Under the pieces are notes generated by a model. That model was given only the letters and a program-made list of their open reading frames with translations. It had not been told where the DNA came from and made no database searches. A stretch of 64,000 nt of DNA from Paenibacillus_E qinlingensis_A (GTDB taxonomy: Bacteria > Bacillota > Bacilli > Paenibacillales > NBRC-103111): contig NZ_JAVDSB010000011.1 of the NCBI RefSeq assembly GCF_031455095.1, positions 149,473-213,472 on the forward strand. Reading direction: 5' to 3'. Of the stretch, positions 25,183-35,478 are shown piece after piece; positions within the stretch are counted from its first letter, which is position 1, and the number at the start of each line of letters is the position of its first letter. The translations under genes were made by a program, and so were the position numbers.

Positions 25183-25188
25183 ATTATA
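25183..25188 (-). promoter_or_regulatory. Probable -10 element of upp
   Basis: A TATAAT hexamer on the minus strand about 45 bp upstream of the upp start. No good -35 hexamer lies 16-18 bp further upstream, so the promoter is only half supported. Confidence 0.45.
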
Positions 25189-25264
25189 TCATATGTTATC
25201 CAACTTATCTGCTATAGAACCAACAATATGCACGGTTTTGCTTTGGTTATAAAATCATGGCAAA

Positions 25265-25317
25265 GAACCCTCATAAGTCGCACTCTCCAATCGGAGAATG
25301 CACACTCACGAGGGTAT
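25265..25317 (-). terminator. Long-stem terminator closing the carbohydrate gene cluster
   Basis: A hairpin of about 22 bp on the minus strand (outer arms ACCCTC / GAGGGT, inner arms TGCATTCTCC / GGAGAGTGCG, loop GATT, one bulged base), then TTCTTTG. It sits 12 bp after the GH106-like gene and separates the cluster from upp. Confidence 0.85.
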
Positions 25318-25328
25318 AGAAGTAAGGT

Positions 25329-28300
25329 TTAGCTGGCGTCAATTAGCAATAACTGAACACCGGTCAGCCCGAAGCTGACAAAACAATAGCGATCCGTCCA
25401 GATTTGGTCGGCCCCTGCGTCAACCCACCCGATTTTATCGGTAAAGCTAGTAGGTCCGACGAAGGTTACCTCACCCTTCAGATGATGATGAGGGCCAAAC
25501 GTGTTACGTCCACTGGTCAGCAATTCTATGTGAAGCTGCACGGTGGCTTCCGATATTTCCGCTGTAAGATCCAGTTGCTGGGCTCCCCAAAGAATCGTAT
25601 GCGTGGTTCCTTGATTGACTGTAATATGCACAGCTGGACAGCGCATAGCGTCCCACTGGAGGACAAGCCTGCTCCCTTCGCGTATACGTCTAAGCACATA
25701 CTCGGGTAAAGTAATGCTTTTTGCAGCACGGATGCCCCCTGCATAGAAGAGCAATCCTTGCGTCGTGACATCCGTCAGAGACAGTTGCTTCGGCGGAATA
25801 GTCAAAGTGAACGGACCTTCCGTCCATATTGCCTCGCGTTCCGCATGCTCCCAGCCCCTGTGCGGTTGCACAGCGAAGGGACCTAGCACATACACACTTT
25901 CGATCTCAACGTCGAATGTGAGCTTATTGCGAATCGGGGCCAAGTTGGCACCGGCCACACCGAAGAATCGATACACCTCTTCGTTGCAGTAAAAGGTTCC
26001 TGACATGTGGATATCATTACGTCCCTCTCGCACATAGTCACCGATCTTCAGCGTAGGGAAGCTGCGATCCCCACCTAACCAACCGTCAGCACTGTTGGCT
26101 TGGATAAGCTGTCCGTTAACCTCCAGCTTCCAATGCTCAGGACGTTCAATCGCCAGCCTCCATAGTGAACGATCAGTGACCTGCATCAGCGCCGCATCTG
26201 TATCGAAAGTAAACGCCAACTCGATATGCACAGGCCGTTTCAGCGCGATACAATGCTCTTGGATATTCAGCACATACGTTAGAGCTGACCACTCGCCTCC
26301 ATCTAAACGATAGATAGCATAGTCTAAAGTTAACGCATTGGGTGCTGACAGCTGATAGTCCCACGGAGATTCCATATTTACTTCAACAACTGATAATGTC
26401 TTCTCAATGGAAGATGGTGTAGCTGAAGCTGGAACTGCTTCCGTTACAGTCTCACTGTCCCAAACCGCAAAGATCTTGGAGTCACCAGGCGCTAGCTTCA
26501 AGCTTGACGACAGTGTGCGTGCGTCAGCTTCGCCTTTTTCCCCATTTTCCAAATCCATCTCCATCCATACTCGCCGATCTGACGCAGGAATGTTCAACTC
26601 GACCGTCCCGGTATTTCCCGTATGCACAACATACAGCAATGTCACACCAGGCAAACGCCGCTCCTGTACATAAAGCTTTCGTAAAGCTTCTTGCGACGTA
26701 TCCTCTCCCAGCAGCCAATCACTGCGAACCTGCACTTGCTCGGCCAAACCCTTCAACTCCGCAATATGAACCACACGATCGCTCATAAACCAAGATGCTA
26801 GTGTCTCGCTCCGTTTGCCCTCCAGATAATGAGGGGCTTCTCCCACTAATATAACCTTTCCTCCCGCTTCTACGAACGATTTCAGCAGTTCAAAGGTTGA
26901 AGCCTCTAACGTTAGCACATCACTCACAATGACCGTTGCGTATTGTTGGGAACCGACCTGTAACATCCCGTCTAAAATACGCCCATAGTCTCGCATCAAC
27001 GCTTCATCGCCGTAATCGAAATCACGCTGAAGCGCTAATAATTCTTCCGCTAATGCATCCATGCGGTTCTGCAATTGTTCCACGTTACTTTTATCTTTCA
27101 TACTTTGCAGCAGCCATGCCGACCGAATCGGATGCAGCACAAGAATACCTGGAACGGCCTTCCCAAGAGTCAACAAATACGTAAGCCTAGCAAAATAATG
27201 ATTAAACTGGCTGTACACGTCCCACCAGGGTTGCTGAACATACAGAGATGGTGGGTAGTCCCGCTTGCGAACCCCTCGAATCGAATACGATTGCAGATGT
27301 GGGCATAGTCGATTCACACCTAGGACAAACTGCCATTCGGCGATCCTTTTCATCTCACGGAAACTCAAGTTCCAGCCACAGCAACCGAAGGTTTCAGTAA
27401 TCACGAACGGTTTATCCAACTGCCGCGCTACCGAAGCCGCCTGCTTAGGCAAAATCACGCTGCGCGGCGTACGACCCAGCATATCAATACCTGGCATATG
27501 CATTCGCTCATACAGCGGCATGACTCCTGCCGTGTACTGCATTTGGTCCATGAGGGTATCTTCACCCATGAAATGACCTGTCAGCTGCCAGCCATGTGCT
27601 TCACACCAGTCTGCAACCAAACGAACAGACGTTCGAAAACGTTCGCTCACCAGATTCCAAAACTGATAACGTGCTAGGTATGCCGCTTCCATTTCAGACT
27701 CATGTACTTCTGTAAGCAACCAACCGATAGCATTGGTAATGGACTGCCCATAACGTAACGAATACGCCTGATCAAGATCAACCGACCATGGAATGCCAGA
27801 GAACTTAAACTCATCTGTAAATATGCCGGGCATAGTGCCCTCACCGAACCTGTCACCTAGACGCTGGAAATAAACCTCATGGCACGCCTGCAGAAAGGCA
27901 TCCATCGCTTGAATAGAAAGGATATCAATATAATAAGGATTCACTCGGCACATGACGGCCAGACCTTCATCCCAATTTTCAATATCGCCGTCCGTCTCTT
28001 GCACTCGCCACTGCTGCTCGTTTGCTAATCGAACCAGCAGGTACATAAAGTCGGGATCCTGTCGAAGTACTTCCATCTGGTGTAAGGCATTCTCTTTCTT
28101 AACTGGGATACCCTCCAGCGACTTTTGCTGATAAGAGGCCCCTAATGCCGGCACAACCCCATTCGCTGTTCCACTAGGCCATCCATTCTCATCGTAACAC
28201 CAAGCTTCTAGTCCTTGAGCTTTAGCCTCATCCGCTGATACCTCAATCGCATCTAGAAACTCCTCACCCATATAAGGAGTTAGCAGCCCCTGTCTGGTAT

Positions 28301-28469
28301 GCATGAAGAAACCGCCTAACCCTGCACGTTTCATCTCGCCAATTTGCCTACGAAGTTCCTCAGGCTCCAGCTTATCGTTCCATGACCAGAAAGGTGTGCT
28401 TCGATAGGTAGCAGGCGGATTATGAAAAATAGATTCTTCCAACTGATTTCGAGCTTTCTTGGATAGCAA
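25329..28469 (-). CDS. GH106-like glycoside hydrolase, cytoplasmic
   Basis: A large protein of about 1046 residues without a signal peptide. The N-terminal third resembles the catalytic barrel of alpha-L-rhamnosidase-like enzymes (GH106 superfamily): FWSWNDKLEPEELRRQI, then GLGGFFMHTRQGL and AWCYDENGWPSG. A FTDEFKFSG segment and FVITETFGCCGWN supply acidic residues that could be catalytic. The C-terminal half is beta-rich with galactose-binding-like modules. The frame opens at a TTG at 28511 inside yesN, but GAGGAG is placed for the TTG at 28469. It is the last gene of the cluster, so the enzyme probably acts on oligosaccharides brought in by the neighbouring transporter. Rhamnose as the substrate is a family-level guess. 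Confidence 0.75.
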   Translation of the reverse strand: MLSKKARNQLEESIFHNPPATYRSTPFWSWNDKLEPEELRRQIGEMKRAGLGGFFMHTRQGLLTPYMGEEFLDAIEVSADEAKAQGLEAWCYDENGWPSGTANGVVPALGASYQQKSLEGIPVKKENALHQMEVLRQDPDFMYLLVRLANEQQWRVQETDGDIENWDEGLAVMCRVNPYYIDILSIQAMDAFLQACHEVYFQRLGDRFGEGTMPGIFTDEFKFSGIPWSVDLDQAYSLRYGQSITNAIGWLLTEVHESEMEAAYLARYQFWNLVSERFRTSVRLVADWCEAHGWQLTGHFMGEDTLMDQMQYTAGVMPLYERMHMPGIDMLGRTPRSVILPKQAASVARQLDKPFVITETFGCCGWNLSFREMKRIAEWQFVLGVNRLCPHLQSYSIRGVRKRDYPPSLYVQQPWWDVYSQFNHYFARLTYLLTLGKAVPGILVLHPIRSAWLLQSMKDKSNVEQLQNRMDALAEELLALQRDFDYGDEALMRDYGRILDGMLQVGSQQYATVIVSDVLTLEASTFELLKSFVEAGGKVILVGEAPHYLEGKRSETLASWFMSDRVVHIAELKGLAEQVQVRSDWLLGEDTSQEALRKLYVQERRLPGVTLLYVVHTGNTGTVELNIPASDRRVWMEMDLENGEKGEADARTLSSSLKLAPGDSKIFAVWDSETVTEAVPASATPSSIEKTLSVVEVNMESPWDYQLSAPNALTLDYAIYRLDGGEWSALTYVLNIQEHCIALKRPVHIELAFTFDTDAALMQVTDRSLWRLAIERPEHWKLEVNGQLIQANSADGWLGGDRSFPTLKIGDYVREGRNDIHMSGTFYCNEEVYRFFGVAGANLAPIRNKLTFDVEIESVYVLGPFAVQPHRGWEHAEREAIWTEGPFTLTIPPKQLSLTDVTTQGLLFYAGGIRAAKSITLPEYVLRRIREGSRLVLQWDAMRCPAVHITVNQGTTHTILWGAQQLDLTAEISEATVQLHIELLTSGRNTFGPHHHLKGEVTFVGPTSFTDKIGWVDAGADQIWTDRYCFVSFGLTGVQLLLIDAS

Positions 28470-28485
28470 AGCATCTCTCTCCTCG

Positions 28486-30084
28486 TCAATCTCTCCCGCT
28501 TGCCGCGACAAACTTCTGCGGAGAGGTTCCGGTTATTTTTTTGAACAAGGTACAAAAATACTTCTCATTATGAACGCCAACTGCCTCGGCAAGTTCTAAG
28601 TTGGAATAATCACGCTTACGCAGCAGCTCGATGGCCCGCTCAATCCTACGCTTGGAGACGTAATCCGTGAAATTAATCCCTAATTCTTTCTTGAAAAGCT
28701 CGCTCACATACGAAGGATTCAAATGAATATGCTCAGCTACGACGCTGAGCGAAATCGATTCCTTTAGATGATCCTCAACGAAACGCATCGCCTTTACCAT
28801 CTCGGCGCGCAGCCCGCTTCCTTCTACTTGGGCATGCAGCCGTTCCCACTCTATTCGCAGCTGATCAACCAGCTGATGCAGATGCGTACAGTCCGCAAAG
28901 GTTACCACCTCGGCGGCATCCCCATTCGCTGTCGACAACAGCCTCTGGCGAAGCCGTGCGTACCAGCCATCCACATAGCCCAGCAGCTTGCCAGGGATAA
29001 CGCGGTGGCTGTGCAGCACATGAAGCAGAGGCACAATCACTTCGCCTCCTGACTTGGAGCTTGATCGCTCAAGCGTATGCTCGAAGCGTTCTGAAAGCTC
29101 ACGCCAGTCGCTCTCCGTGTAAGCTAGCCTGCGATTTGGTGTAACCACGGAGCCAAAGCTAGCATAGAAGGTGTCCGCGAGCGCACCTTTTGCCTCCTCA
29201 TAGGCTTTCGCAGCCTGCCCCCAGCCGTTATACATCCGGCTCACACCTATCGAAACAGATATCCGTAAATAGGTTTTAATAGCGTCACGGATGCTTTCCC
29301 CAAGCTCGTAGCAGTTCCGGTCGAACGATTGTTCGCTGCCTGCTTGAATTGCAGCTAAAGCCACGATGACACCTTGCTGTAGCTCACAAGCAAAACAGCT
29401 CCCTTTTTCCCGCAGTACTTCTTCAATTATATTTAACATGCCATACTTGAGCATGTTACGGTCAGCTGGTGAATATTCCGAGCAGAATACGTCATAATTA
29501 TCAAACCGCAGAGCAAAGCAACCATACTGCCGCGGCTCGAAACTCGGCACTAGTTCTGCGCTGCGGCGATCCATGACGGAATCCGACACCTCACCACGCA
29601 GCAGCTCCTCAAACAGATGCTTACGCAGACGATACGAATTCTCTTTCACTGATCCGCTAAGACTTTGCAAGCGCCTTTCTTTCTCCTCGCGAGCGATGAC
29701 ATTATCACGCGCTTTGGACAAGGCGGTGTGTACGTCTTCTTCGCGTAATGGCACCTTGACTAAATATTCAAACACTCCCATGGCAATGGCTTGTTTCGCA
29801 TAGGCAAAGTCAGAGTAGGCGCTTAGGATGATGACCTCCACACCAGGCAGACGTTCCCGAAGCTGACGAACGAGTTCAATCCCGTCCATGCCAGGCATCA
29901 CGATATCTGTGATAATGAGATCAGGACGAAGTTCATCTGCCCTCTCCAAAGCTTCGGCGCCCGAATAGGCACGACCAACAAGTCGGAATGGCATCCGCCG
30001 CTCCGCCCATCGTTCGAAATAGGTCTCTAATCGCTTTACCATCGGCGGCTCATCATCCACAATGAGGCAGGTTACCTCTCTCAT
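28486..30084 (-). CDS. YesN-type response regulator with AraC DNA-binding domain
   Basis: A 532-residue regulator. Residues 1-125 are a receiver domain with acidic pair Asp10-Asp11, phospho-acceptor Asp60 (LIITDIVMPGMDG) and Lys110. A middle region of about 300 residues links to a C-terminal AraC-type helix-turn-helix pair (about 430-532; SLSVVAEHIHLNPSYVSELFKKE and the GTSPQKF end). It overlaps yesM by four bases (ATGA), so the two form one signalling pair. In this family the regulator activates the adjacent sugar uptake and hydrolase genes. The inducer is unknown. Confidence 0.92.
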   Translation of the reverse strand: MREVTCLIVDDEPPMVKRLETYFERWAERRMPFRLVGRAYSGAEALERADELRPDLIITDIVMPGMDGIELVRQLRERLPGVEVIILSAYSDFAYAKQAIAMGVFEYLVKVPLREEDVHTALSKARDNVIAREEKERRLQSLSGSVKENSYRLRKHLFEELLRGEVSDSVMDRRSAELVPSFEPRQYGCFALRFDNYDVFCSEYSPADRNMLKYGMLNIIEEVLREKGSCFACELQQGVIVALAAIQAGSEQSFDRNCYELGESIRDAIKTYLRISVSIGVSRMYNGWGQAAKAYEEAKGALADTFYASFGSVVTPNRRLAYTESDWRELSERFEHTLERSSSKSGGEVIVPLLHVLHSHRVIPGKLLGYVDGWYARLRQRLLSTANGDAAEVVTFADCTHLHQLVDQLRIEWERLHAQVEGSGLRAEMVKAMRFVEDHLKESISLSVVAEHIHLNPSYVSELFKKELGINFTDYVSKRRIERAIELLRKRDYSNLELAEAVGVHNEKYFCTLFKKITGTSPQKFVAASGRD

Positions 30085-31871
30085 TGCGCTTCCCCCCTGT
30101 CCCGTTCCTCATGCTTCTTGTTCTCTTGCACGGTGTCATCTGGGAATGTCAGTGTTACACAAGTTCCACGTCCTGGCTCACTCCTCACGCTTAGCCCATA
30201 AGGCTCCCCGTAGTTCAAACGGATTCGTTGATGAATGTTGTATAAACCAATTCGCTTCCGATGATTATAATTTTTCCCCGCTGGATCCTCTAGCAGTAAC
30301 TCAATTGTCTTATCAGGCGTCATGCCAATCCCTTCGTCCTTTACCTCAATAATGAGATTTCCATCCCGACGAATAGCTGACAATTGAATCGCTCCTGGTT
30401 TACGACCTCCGGCATATCCGTGAAAAATACTATTCTCCACAATCGGCTGAAGCGCCATGCGAAGAACAGGAAGCTGCAGGGCTAACGGATCGATGTCTTC
30501 CATTAGCTCAAATTCACTATCGTATCGAATCTTCTGTATATATAAATAATCCTTCACATTCCGCAATTCCTGCTCCAAATTGACCCGGTCTGAGAACTCG
30601 GTGATGCCGTATTCGAGAATCGAAATCAGTGCTTCAATGATGTTGTCTACCTCAGAATAGCGCTCAAACGCGACCACATTTGAAATAGAACCTAGCGTGT
30701 TGTAAAGAAAATGAGGATTAATTTGTGATTGCAGCACTTGAATCTCTAACTCTTTCTTCTTGCGCTCACCATGGTTCACGTGTTCAATTAAGGTTCTGAT
30801 TTGGCGCAGCATATCATCGAATGTTTCAGCCAGCTTGCCGAATTCATCACGGCGTACGCTCGATATGCTAACGTTCAAGTCTCCGTGACCGACTTGATTA
30901 ATTTTTCGAATCAGATAATACACCGGTGTTCGAATCATGCGAGCTACGAAACCAGCCGTCAGCACGCTAAGCAAGAAGCCAAGCAGCAACAGGCCAATGA
31001 AAAAGGTCTCCATCCGCTTGAGCGAAGTTTGCAGCGTCGTTCCGTCATAGAAAGCAAAGACAATCCATTTGGTACGCGGATTAATGCTCTTCATAATGGT
31101 CACGGCATTTCCATTCATATGTTCGTTAAAGACATCATCCTTGGACTCCACAAGTTCCCGACCATCGCGATCGTCAAAACGTAGACGGTGATCGACAATA
31201 CTGAACAAACGGCTGCCAGCTGGCTCCAGAATGACACGTCCCTCTTTGTCCATAATGCCGAGTTGCAGATCGTTGCTGCCACCGCCAACTTTTTGCAATC
31301 GCTCCTGCATCGCAGTTAGATTTAAATCTACAGCCACAGCCATAGGTTCACCGGCTATCGTAATCGCTTTGGTGAAGGTGACTGTCCAACCAGAGAAGAA
31401 ATTCTGGTAAGGTTGACTAACCGTCACGGCACCGTAAGCGTTACTGTAGGCCATTTTGTATAGCGGATCACGATCATCCCTTGGGTCATTAATGACCTTC
31501 GTTACAGGGTTTCCACCCAGAATGGACAAATCCTTGCGAATCACGTACACGTCTGTTAGCATGACCGAGTTCTCCCGGTAGGCATTCTCTAGAGCAGCCT
31601 GCGCAGCCGTCAGATCATTACGCCACGAAGCTGCTGAAGTGGAGAGTTGACCGATCGTATTTTGCACAAGAAGAAAATACAAATCGATATATTCCTCTTC
31701 CTTATGCAGCAACTGTGTAGCTTGGTTAAGCTGACTCGACGTAATTTCATTTTTAATATAACGGTAGGATAAGCCGCTTAGAATAGCCTCCGAGCTGAGC
31801 ACGAAGACGAAACAGACCAGAAACAGTCGGAATGATATATTGTGGAACCATCTCTTGATCCAATCTCGCAT
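30081..31871 (-). CDS. YesM-type sensor histidine kinase
   Basis: A 596-residue membrane kinase starting at the ATG at 31871 (GAGAGG upstream; the frame extends to 31937 without a better site). One helix near the N-terminus and another near residue 290 bracket an extracellular sensor domain of about 250 residues. A HAMP segment follows, then the His_kinase domain with the phospho-acceptor motif QINPHFLYNTLGS, and the ATPase domain with N-box VENSIFHGY and the GIGM motif. It most likely senses a sugar and signals to the YesN regulator next to it. Confidence 0.93.
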   Translation of the reverse strand: MRDWIKRWFHNISFRLFLVCFVFVLSSEAILSGLSYRYIKNEITSSQLNQATQLLHKEEEYIDLYFLLVQNTIGQLSTSAASWRNDLTAAQAALENAYRENSVMLTDVYVIRKDLSILGGNPVTKVINDPRDDRDPLYKMAYSNAYGAVTVSQPYQNFFSGWTVTFTKAITIAGEPMAVAVDLNLTAMQERLQKVGGGSNDLQLGIMDKEGRVILEPAGSRLFSIVDHRLRFDDRDGRELVESKDDVFNEHMNGNAVTIMKSINPRTKWIVFAFYDGTTLQTSLKRMETFFIGLLLLGFLLSVLTAGFVARMIRTPVYYLIRKINQVGHGDLNVSISSVRRDEFGKLAETFDDMLRQIRTLIEHVNHGERKKKELEIQVLQSQINPHFLYNTLGSISNVVAFERYSEVDNIIEALISILEYGITEFSDRVNLEQELRNVKDYLYIQKIRYDSEFELMEDIDPLALQLPVLRMALQPIVENSIFHGYAGGRKPGAIQLSAIRRDGNLIIEVKDEGIGMTPDKTIELLLEDPAGKNYNHRKRIGLYNIHQRIRLNYGEPYGLSVRSEPGRGTCVTLTFPDDTVQENKKHEERDRGEAQ

Positions 31872-31894
31872 GTGCGCACCTCTCGTTGCTAAGT

Positions 31895-31934
31895 TGTTGA
31901 ATGTGGAAAAAGAGGAGTCTTCTCCCCTTTTCCC
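31895..31934 (-). terminator. Hairpin between the solute-binding gene and yesM
   Basis: Minus strand inverted repeat GTGG...GGGGAG / CTCC...CCAC, about 13 paired bases with small mismatches, and no clear T run. It may act as a partial terminator or RNA stabiliser that keeps binding-protein mRNA above kinase mRNA. Confidence 0.4.
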
Positions 31935-31942
31935 CACTACAA

Positions 31943-33556
31943 TTATTTTATAACACCGTCACCTTGCAGCTGCTTCGTATAATTCGCAATCGCATCGTTC
32001 AGCTTAAATTTGTCCTGCAGCGTCTTCACGAACGTATCCCAGTTAGTTAAAGGCTCTTTGCCGGTTACGAATTTGAGCATCATTTCATTCGCATATTTCA
32101 GGCGATCTTGCGACATCGGGTCTGCTGGATCGTCAAAAACACGTGGATTTACATTGTTATCCTTCAAGTAACTTGTGTTAATCTTCTGATTCGCGTTCGT
32201 GATATCAGGCTTCTGGAAGTCGAAGTACACGCCGTCCGTCGCTTTGCGAACGAAAGCGTAGTTATAGCGCCACTCAATTTCCTTCTCGTTGTACGTAGAT
32301 CTATCGATCAACTTCGGAGTGCCATTCGTTACGGTAAATGATTTGTCCTTTATGCCGTAAGCTAAGAACGGATAAGCATCCTTATTGGTGTAGAGATATT
32401 GAATGAACTGCATGGCACGCTTCGCTTTGCCAGCATCTTTCATTGCTTCCTTCGAAAGTCCAATGAGTGACTGTTGGAACGGCTTTACGTCAAGAATTTG
32501 ATCGCCATACGGTCCTTTTGGCGGTGCGATTTGCTTCCAATCTGGTATGCTGCCTCCGGCGTCCTGCATTTTCTTCGTTTCCGCAGGCTCCAAACGACGC
32601 CAGTCTTCGATCATGATACCAACCTTGCCTTGGTACATTTTATTATCACGTTTGAGTCCATCGTCGATCGTTACCCAGTCAGGGTCAACAACTTTCGCAT
32701 CGATCATTTCTTTAATGAACGTTAGCGCTTCCTTTGTTTTCGCGTCGGTGTTGTAGACAACAACCTTACCATCTTTGACATCTACAAAGTTAGGTTGCAC
32801 ACCGTACATCCAGAAAATCTGTTGGAAACCTTGTGCACCACTCGTGCTATAACCCAATGAGCCATCCTTTGGCAGCATCGCGACGTAACCATACGTATCG
32901 TTCTTGCCATTACCGTCTGGATCGTTGAAAGTGAACGCTTTCATAACATTGAGCAATTCTTGTGGATTCGTTGGAACCGACAAGTTCAACTTTTTGAGCC
33001 ACGTATTGTTGATCCACCAACCATTTACACCGCCAACGGCTTCGGAAGCTGGTAAACCAATCGTATGGCCTTTATATTTCATAGGCTCGAGGCGCGAAGG
33101 GTCAAATGCTTTCGGAAGCTCAGGGAACTCCTTCAACAAGTCATCGAGATCGGCGAGCAAGCCTTGATCGTAATATTTAATCGCGGAAGCACGATCTGGG
33201 AAAGAGACGATATCGGGAATCTGATTGGAGGAGATCAGCAGGTTGAGCTTATCTTTCCAGTTCTCGCCGCCCATGATCATATCGAGATCCATGTTGTTGT
33301 CTTTCTCGATCATCTGACGAATCGGATCCTGCTCTTTTGCTGGCATTGGCGTCGTCAAACGATAGCCGATCGTATTGTAAAAGCTTACTTTGTACTTCTT
33401 ATCAGCTTCCACCGGCTTAGCCGATTGCACAGCTCCAGTTGAGGGGGCAACGCTCGCACTTGGTGAAGCTGTATTCTCAGCCTTGCTGCAACCTGAAGCA
33501 ACAACCCCTAGGATTACAGTCATACTAAGCAACGCACTTGCGTGATTCTTTTTCAT
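31943..33556 (-). CDS. Extracellular sugar-binding lipoprotein (LplA-like)
   Basis: A 537-residue ABC-transporter substrate-binding protein. The signal peptide ends in a lipobox VASGC, so Cys23 should be lipidated and the protein held on the outer face of the membrane. A Ser/Ala/Pro linker (residues 24-48) precedes the binding domain. The size and the presence of two permease genes but no ATPase gene fit the LplA-type oligosaccharide systems of Paenibacillus, which normally share an MsmX-type ATPase encoded elsewhere. ATG at 33556 with GAGAGG upstream. Confidence 0.9.
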   Translation of the reverse strand: MKKNHASALLSMTVILGVVASGCSKAENTASPSASVAPSTGAVQSAKPVEADKKYKVSFYNTIGYRLTTPMPAKEQDPIRQMIEKDNNMDLDMIMGGENWKDKLNLLISSNQIPDIVSFPDRASAIKYYDQGLLADLDDLLKEFPELPKAFDPSRLEPMKYKGHTIGLPASEAVGGVNGWWINNTWLKKLNLSVPTNPQELLNVMKAFTFNDPDGNGKNDTYGYVAMLPKDGSLGYSTSGAQGFQQIFWMYGVQPNFVDVKDGKVVVYNTDAKTKEALTFIKEMIDAKVVDPDWVTIDDGLKRDNKMYQGKVGIMIEDWRRLEPAETKKMQDAGGSIPDWKQIAPPKGPYGDQILDVKPFQQSLIGLSKEAMKDAGKAKRAMQFIQYLYTNKDAYPFLAYGIKDKSFTVTNGTPKLIDRSTYNEKEIEWRYNYAFVRKATDGVYFDFQKPDITNANQKINTSYLKDNNVNPRVFDDPADPMSQDRLKYANEMMLKFVTGKEPLTNWDTFVKTLQDKFKLNDAIANYTKQLQGDGVIK

Positions 33557-33636
33557 CTTGAACCTCTCCCTTTAGTCTATTATACATGCTATATCCGAGA
33601 GTTTCCTCTAGATATCATCGTGAATTTGGCCCCCTA

Positions 33637-34509
33637 TTATCCTTTCACAGAGCCAAGCAGTACACCTCGGGTAAAATGCTTCTGGATGAATGGATACACA
33701 ACCAAAATCGGTAACGTTGTAATGGCAACAGACGCCATCTGGACCGAAATGGGGTTCACCGAGTTCGCTGCTTCAGCTGCGTCACCACTAATCGCCACAG
33801 ACGCGAGTAGAATTTGCCTTAGAAATAGCTGGACAGGTTGATTCTCTGGCATGTTGATGTAGAGGAGAGCGTCGAAATAGCTGTTCCAGTGCCACACGGC
33901 GTAGAAAAGGCCAATCGTCGCGATAATCGGTACAGACAATGGGATTACGATGCGTACCAGAATGGAGATCTCACCCGCTCCATCGATTCGAGCAGCTTCG
34001 TCAATGGCTTCTGGCAGCTGTTCAAAAAAGCTTTTTACGATCATGAGATAGAACGCATTAATCAAGCCTGGAATGATGAGTGACCATTCGGAGTCGAGCA
34101 GTCCTATATTTTTCACAAGCAAGTATCCTGGAATAATACCGCCGTTGAACAGCATGGTGAATACGATAAAAAGCAGGAACGGACTTCGGCCAGGCAACGC
34201 TTTGCGCGAGAGCGGAAGTGCTGTAATGACGGTGAACACTAAGTTCAACAACGTACCGACAATGACACGAAAAAGGGTAACTTGGTAGGCATCGAATAAT
34301 CTGCCCCCTTGCATGATCTCTCGGTACGCAGTCAATGTGGTGTGTGTCGGGATGATGACCAAGCCATCTTTCTTAATGAACTCAGATATCGGTGTCAGTG
34401 AGACGCTGATGACATACAGGAATGGCAGTACGCAGGAAGCGGCGAGCAGGGATAGCAGCAAATAATTAACGCCTTGGGCGAGTCGGTCGCCGGTGGTCAT
34501 GTGACGCAT
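33637..34509 (-). CDS. Sugar ABC transporter permease (LplC-like)
   Basis: A 290-residue membrane protein with six helices. The permease EAA loop is visible as EAARIDGAGEISILVRIVIPLSVPII (residues around 190), the contact site for the ATPase. ATG at 34509 with GGAGG eight bases upstream. It follows the partner permease with a 15-bp gap. Confidence 0.93.
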   Translation of the reverse strand: MRHMTTGDRLAQGVNYLLLSLLAASCVLPFLYVISVSLTPISEFIKKDGLVIIPTHTTLTAYREIMQGGRLFDAYQVTLFRVIVGTLLNLVFTVITALPLSRKALPGRSPFLLFIVFTMLFNGGIIPGYLLVKNIGLLDSEWSLIIPGLINAFYLMIVKSFFEQLPEAIDEAARIDGAGEISILVRIVIPLSVPIIATIGLFYAVWHWNSYFDALLYINMPENQPVQLFLRQILLASVAISGDAAEAANSVNPISVQMASVAITTLPILVVYPFIQKHFTRGVLLGSVKG

Positions 34510-34524
34510 GGATGATTCCTCCTT

Positions 34525-35427
34525 CTACCAGATTTGTCCGTCGAATTTTTTGGCAATCCGATTCGCACCAAGTACTAGCACGAAGCCGATTACTGATTTA
34601 AACAACCCGACAGCGGTAGCAAGTCCAATACGTCCCTCTTGTAAACCGACCCGATACACCCATGTCTCGATAACATCGGCCTTCTCTTGATTAAGGGGAT
34701 TGAGCATAATGAAGATTTGATCAAAGCCAACATCAAGAATGGCGCTGAGCCGCAGCACGAGCATGAGGATAATAACATTGCGAATACCCGGAAGGGTAAT
34801 ATGCCATAACTGACGGGATTGAGACGCACCATCCATTGTTGCTGCTTCGTAAAGGCTTGGATCGATGCCTGTGAGCGCTGCCAGGTAAATGATGGCTCCC
34901 CAGCCGACTGACTGCCAGATATCCGTTGTGACGATAAGCGACCGGATCAGACCGGACTCGGTTAAGAAGGATATGCGGTCCAAATGAAAGGCGGTTAACA
35001 ATTGGTTAACGAGTCCTGTTCCAGGTGCGAGGAACGCCACCAGCAACCCGTAAATAATGACCCATGATAGAAAATGAGGCAGGTAAGTTAGGGTCTGAAT
35101 GGTCCTTTTGAACCCCGTTGACGTAACGGCATTGAGCATTAAGGCTAGAATAATTGGTGCTGGAAATGAAAAGACGAGCTTGTAAAACGAAATCAGAATG
35201 GTATTTCCAATAATCTGTTTAACATACACACCATCGAAAAATAGCTGAAAGTTCTGCCAGCCAACCCACGGGCTTTCCCAGAGTCCTTGCAGGACATTGT
35301 AGTTCTTAAATGCAGCGGCGATGTACACCATCGGCACATATTTAAATACCGCAAAGTACAGTAAGCCCGGAATTAATAGGGCATACATCACACCGTATCT
35401 TCGCAGCAGGATCATCGATCGATGCAT
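34525..35427 (-). CDS. Sugar ABC transporter permease (LplB-like)
   Basis: A 300-residue membrane protein with six helices and the EAA loop YEAATMDGASQSRQLWHITLPG near residue 195. The N-terminus (YALLIPGLLYFAVFKYVPM) is characteristic of the LplB branch. ATG at 35427 with GGAGAGG upstream. It is the first gene of the transporter set and lies 155 bp downstream of the GH16 gene. Confidence 0.93.
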   Translation of the reverse strand: MHRSMILLRRYGVMYALLIPGLLYFAVFKYVPMVYIAAAFKNYNVLQGLWESPWVGWQNFQLFFDGVYVKQIIGNTILISFYKLVFSFPAPIILALMLNAVTSTGFKRTIQTLTYLPHFLSWVIIYGLLVAFLAPGTGLVNQLLTAFHLDRISFLTESGLIRSLIVTTDIWQSVGWGAIIYLAALTGIDPSLYEAATMDGASQSRQLWHITLPGIRNVIILMLVLRLSAILDVGFDQIFIMLNPLNQEKADVIETWVYRVGLQEGRIGLATAVGLFKSVIGFVLVLGANRIAKKFDGQIW

Positions 35428-35478
35428 GAGCTGCCTCTCCTCTCTCTCTCTGTTGGTTATACTTTTATTGTAGCGTCA

